From: an uncultured bacterium
Lineage (GTDB): Bacteria > Bacillota > Clostridia > Lachnospirales > Lachnospiraceae
Reading direction: 5' to 3'
Assembly: GCA_937893485.1 (NCBI GenBank)
Contig: CALBJL010000209.1
Coordinates: forward strand, 1 to 7,010
Length of the DNA stretch: 7,010 nt
The notes beneath the pieces were generated by a model. It was not told the origin of the DNA and did no database searches. It worked only from the letters and a program-made list of their open reading frames with translations. The translations under genes and the position numbers were made by a program. Positions 5,499-7,010 of this stretch are shown here, one piece after another. How positions within the stretch are numbered: position 1 is the first letter of the stretch; each line of letters begins with the position of its first letter.

Positions 5499-6815
5499 AT
5501 GGATGAATACGGATCAAATGAATTACTGGCATTTATTGAACGGTGTCCCAGCGCGTTTCATACGGTACATGAGATTGCGGGGCGGCTGGAGCAGGCAGGC
5601 TTTACCTATCTGCCGGAGGCAGCGCACTGGGAGCTTTGTGCGGGCGGCTGCTATTATACGACGCGCAACGGATCGAGCATCATCGCATTCCGCGTGGGTG
5701 CGGAGCTGTCGGATTATCATTTTCAGTTGTGTGCGTCGCACAGTGATTCGCCCTCTTATAAGATCAAAAATGAGGCGGAGCTGGATGGACCGGGCGAGTA
5801 TCTGCGGCTCAATGTGGAGGCTTACGGAGGGATGATCGACAACACGTGGTTTGACCGTCCGCTCGGCGTGGCGGGCAGAGTCCTTGTGCGGGAAAACGGG
5901 GCGGTCGTATCCAGACTGTTTGATGCCGAGCGTGATCTGCTGCTCATTCCGAATGTGGCGATCCATTTTAATCGGGAGATCAACAATGGATATAAATACA
6001 ACCGGCAGGTCGATCTGTGCCCGCTGTTTTCGGCAGGCGAACTGAAAAAGGGTGCGTTTGATACGTTTGTTGCCGGACAGCTCGGCGCAGAACCGGAAGA
6101 TATTCTCGGCAAGGATCTGTTTTTAGTGAACCGCCAGAAGGGCGTGGTCTGGGGCGCGTGCGGGGAGTTTGTATCGAGTCCGAAGCTGGATGACCTGCAA
6201 TGTGCCTATGCGTCTTTACAGGCATTTTTACAGGAGGAAAATGAGCAGGCGGTCAATGTGTACTGCTGTTTTGACAACGAGGAGGTCGGGTCAAATACGA
6301 AGCAGGGTGCGATGTCTACGTTTCTGGCGGATGTGCTGGAGCGGATCAACGTGGCACTCGGAAAGACAAGGGAGGAGTATTTGCAGGCGCAGGCGCGTTC
6401 GTTTCTCGTGAGCTGTGACAATGCACATGCCGTGCATCCGAATCATCCGCAAAAAACGGATGCGGAGAACTGCGTATGGATGAACCGAGGGATTGTGGTC
6501 AAGGAGAGTGCTAACCAGAAATATACGACAGATGCCTTCAGCCGCGCGGTATTTACCGAGCTGTGTGTGCGTGCACAGGTGCCGGCACAATCGTTTGCGA
6601 ACCGCAGTGACAGTGCCGGGGGCTCTACGCTGGGGAATCTGTCAAATACGCAGGTGAGTATGCATGCGGTAGACATCGGGCTGGCGCAGCTTGCGATGCA
6701 TTCGAGTTATGAGACGGCGGGGGCGCGTGATACCGAGTATGCGATCCGGGCGCTTAGGATGTTTTATCGGACAAATGTGCGCATTGAGGAGGCGGAGCGG
6801 GTTGCGTTCTCTTAG
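5499..6815 (+). CDS. M18-family zinc aminopeptidase (aspartyl aminopeptidase-like)
   Basis: 438 residues, normal for family M18, cytoplasmic, no signal peptide. The start at 5499 is chosen for AAAGGAG at 5482-5488, 10 bases upstream; an in-frame ATG at 5469 lacks such a site. M18 enzymes are dinuclear zinc exopeptidases that remove N-terminal residues, often acidic ones, from peptides. The expected metal ligands and catalytic residues are all visible: H81 and D83 in SHSDSP, D231/D232 in SPKLDDLQ, E261-E262 in FDNEEVGS, D307 in SCDNAHAVHPN and H401 in AMHSSYE. The NRSDSAGGSTLGN stretch (368-380) and the substrate-side NTWFDRPLG (115-123) also fit the family. A promoter region of its own lies in 5270-5498. 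Nothing is broken; specificity (acidic versus broader) cannot be read from the sequence, so no gene symbol is given. Confidence 0.92.
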   Translation: MDEYGSNELLAFIERCPSAFHTVHEIAGRLEQAGFTYLPEAAHWELCAGGCYYTTRNGSSIIAFRVGAELSDYHFQLCASHSDSPSYKIKNEAELDGPGEYLRLNVEAYGGMIDNTWFDRPLGVAGRVLVRENGAVVSRLFDAERDLLLIPNVAIHFNREINNGYKYNRQVDLCPLFSAGELKKGAFDTFVAGQLGAEPEDILGKDLFLVNRQKGVVWGACGEFVSSPKLDDLQCAYASLQAFLQEENEQAVNVYCCFDNEEVGSNTKQGAMSTFLADVLERINVALGKTREEYLQAQARSFLVSCDNAHAVHPNHPQKTDAENCVWMNRGIVVKESANQKYTTDAFSRAVFTELCVRAQVPAQSFANRSDSAGGSTLGNLSNTQVSMHAVDIGLAQLAMHSSYETAGARDTEYAIRALRMFYRTNVRIEEAERVAFS

Positions 6816-6996
6816 CAGATGCCGAAAAAACAGCGGCAACAATATTTTTTATGAGGTCGCAGCCCCGCAAGCATATAAATGATCTTTTACGGTTGGGCTG
6901 CGGTCGCAACAGTATCCCGATCATCTGCTCCGATTGTCCAGCGGTGCCTCGCTGTTTCTTCAGCCTTGGCTCGATGTGTCCTTCGCACACATAGCC
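6814..6996. repeat. Cluster of nested inverted repeats, possible extragenic repeat or structured RNA
   Basis: Four complementary pairs tile the region: AGCAGATG (6814-6821) with CATCTGCT (6922-6929) encloses CGCAGCCC (6858-6865) with GGGCTGCG (6895-6902), which as RNA extends to 11 pairs using two G-U pairs (6855-6865 with 6895-6905). CAGCG (6939-6943) pairs with CGCTG (6950-6954). GGCT (6968-6971) plus ATGTGT (6974-6979) pair with ACACAT (6987-6992) plus AGCC (6993-6996) around a 7-base loop. The outer arm begins within the aminopeptidase stop codon. The minus strand also reads open from the right edge (...AGYVCEGHIEPRLKKQRG...), without a convincing start or family, so a partial minus-strand gene is an alternative. 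I see no known RNA family here. Confidence 0.45.
6820..6850 (+). terminator. Weak candidate terminator after the aminopeptidase
   Basis: A 5-bp stem TGCCG (6820-6824) with CGGCA (6834-6838) and a 9-base loop is followed, after six bases, by six T residues (6845-6850). The stem is short and not directly against the T run, so this is only a possible terminator; the larger hairpins just downstream may take part. Confidence 0.3.
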
Positions 6997-7010
6997 TGCG
7001 GCTTTCAGCT

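Noticed and set aside
6754..6990. Minus-strand coding sequence at the right end
   Set aside because: It runs into the well-supported aminopeptidase gene, starts only with GTG, and has no recognized family; kept as an alternative under the inverted-repeat entry.

Overview
The window looks like chromosomal DNA from a medium-GC anaerobic Firmicute, most likely a Lachnospiraceae-type clostridium. This is inferred from strong AGGAG-type ribosome binding sites, short gene spacing, the clostridial flavor of the proteins (an oxygen-sensitive, multi-cluster Fe-S flavoprotein beside a HypA-like protein) and a second-type RsmH outside any cell-division cluster. The genus cannot be fixed from the sequence alone.

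Layout, all intact genes on the plus strand. (1) 1-437: C-terminal part of a TetR-type regulator, cut by the window edge. (2) 434-3406: a 990-residue Fe-S/FAD/NAD(P) oxidoreductase whose start overlaps the regulator's stop by 4 bases. Its NAD(P)-binding half carries an in-frame low-complexity insert made of 12-bp repeats. (3) 3446-3790: a HypA-like metallochaperone/zinc-ribbon protein. These three form one probable operon. (4) 3808-4193: what looks like a collapsed membrane-protein gene, with start-like and end-like pieces in different frames. (5) 4220-5269: an RsmH/MraW-family rRNA methyltransferase paralog with a basic N-terminal extension, closed by a strong hairpin. (6) 5301-5378, minus strand: a short remnant resembling the start of a MalY/PatB-type aminotransferase gene, with its ribosome binding site still present. 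(7) 5499-6815: an M18-family zinc aminopeptidase with its own promoter region. (8) 6816-7010: no confident gene, but a dense set of nested inverted repeats.

Functionally, the TetR protein probably controls the oxidoreductase and the HypA-like gene. The oxidoreductase should pass electrons between NAD(P)H, FAD and several [4Fe-4S] clusters, but its final substrate is not visible. The methyltransferase and aminopeptidase are housekeeping-type genes that happen to be neighbors.

I do not see a complete new defense or mobile system. The observations most worth a second look are the repeat insert at 2426-2551 (ten GANTC sites exactly 12 bp apart inside a conserved enzyme), the two internally collapsed genes, and the structured region at the 3' end.
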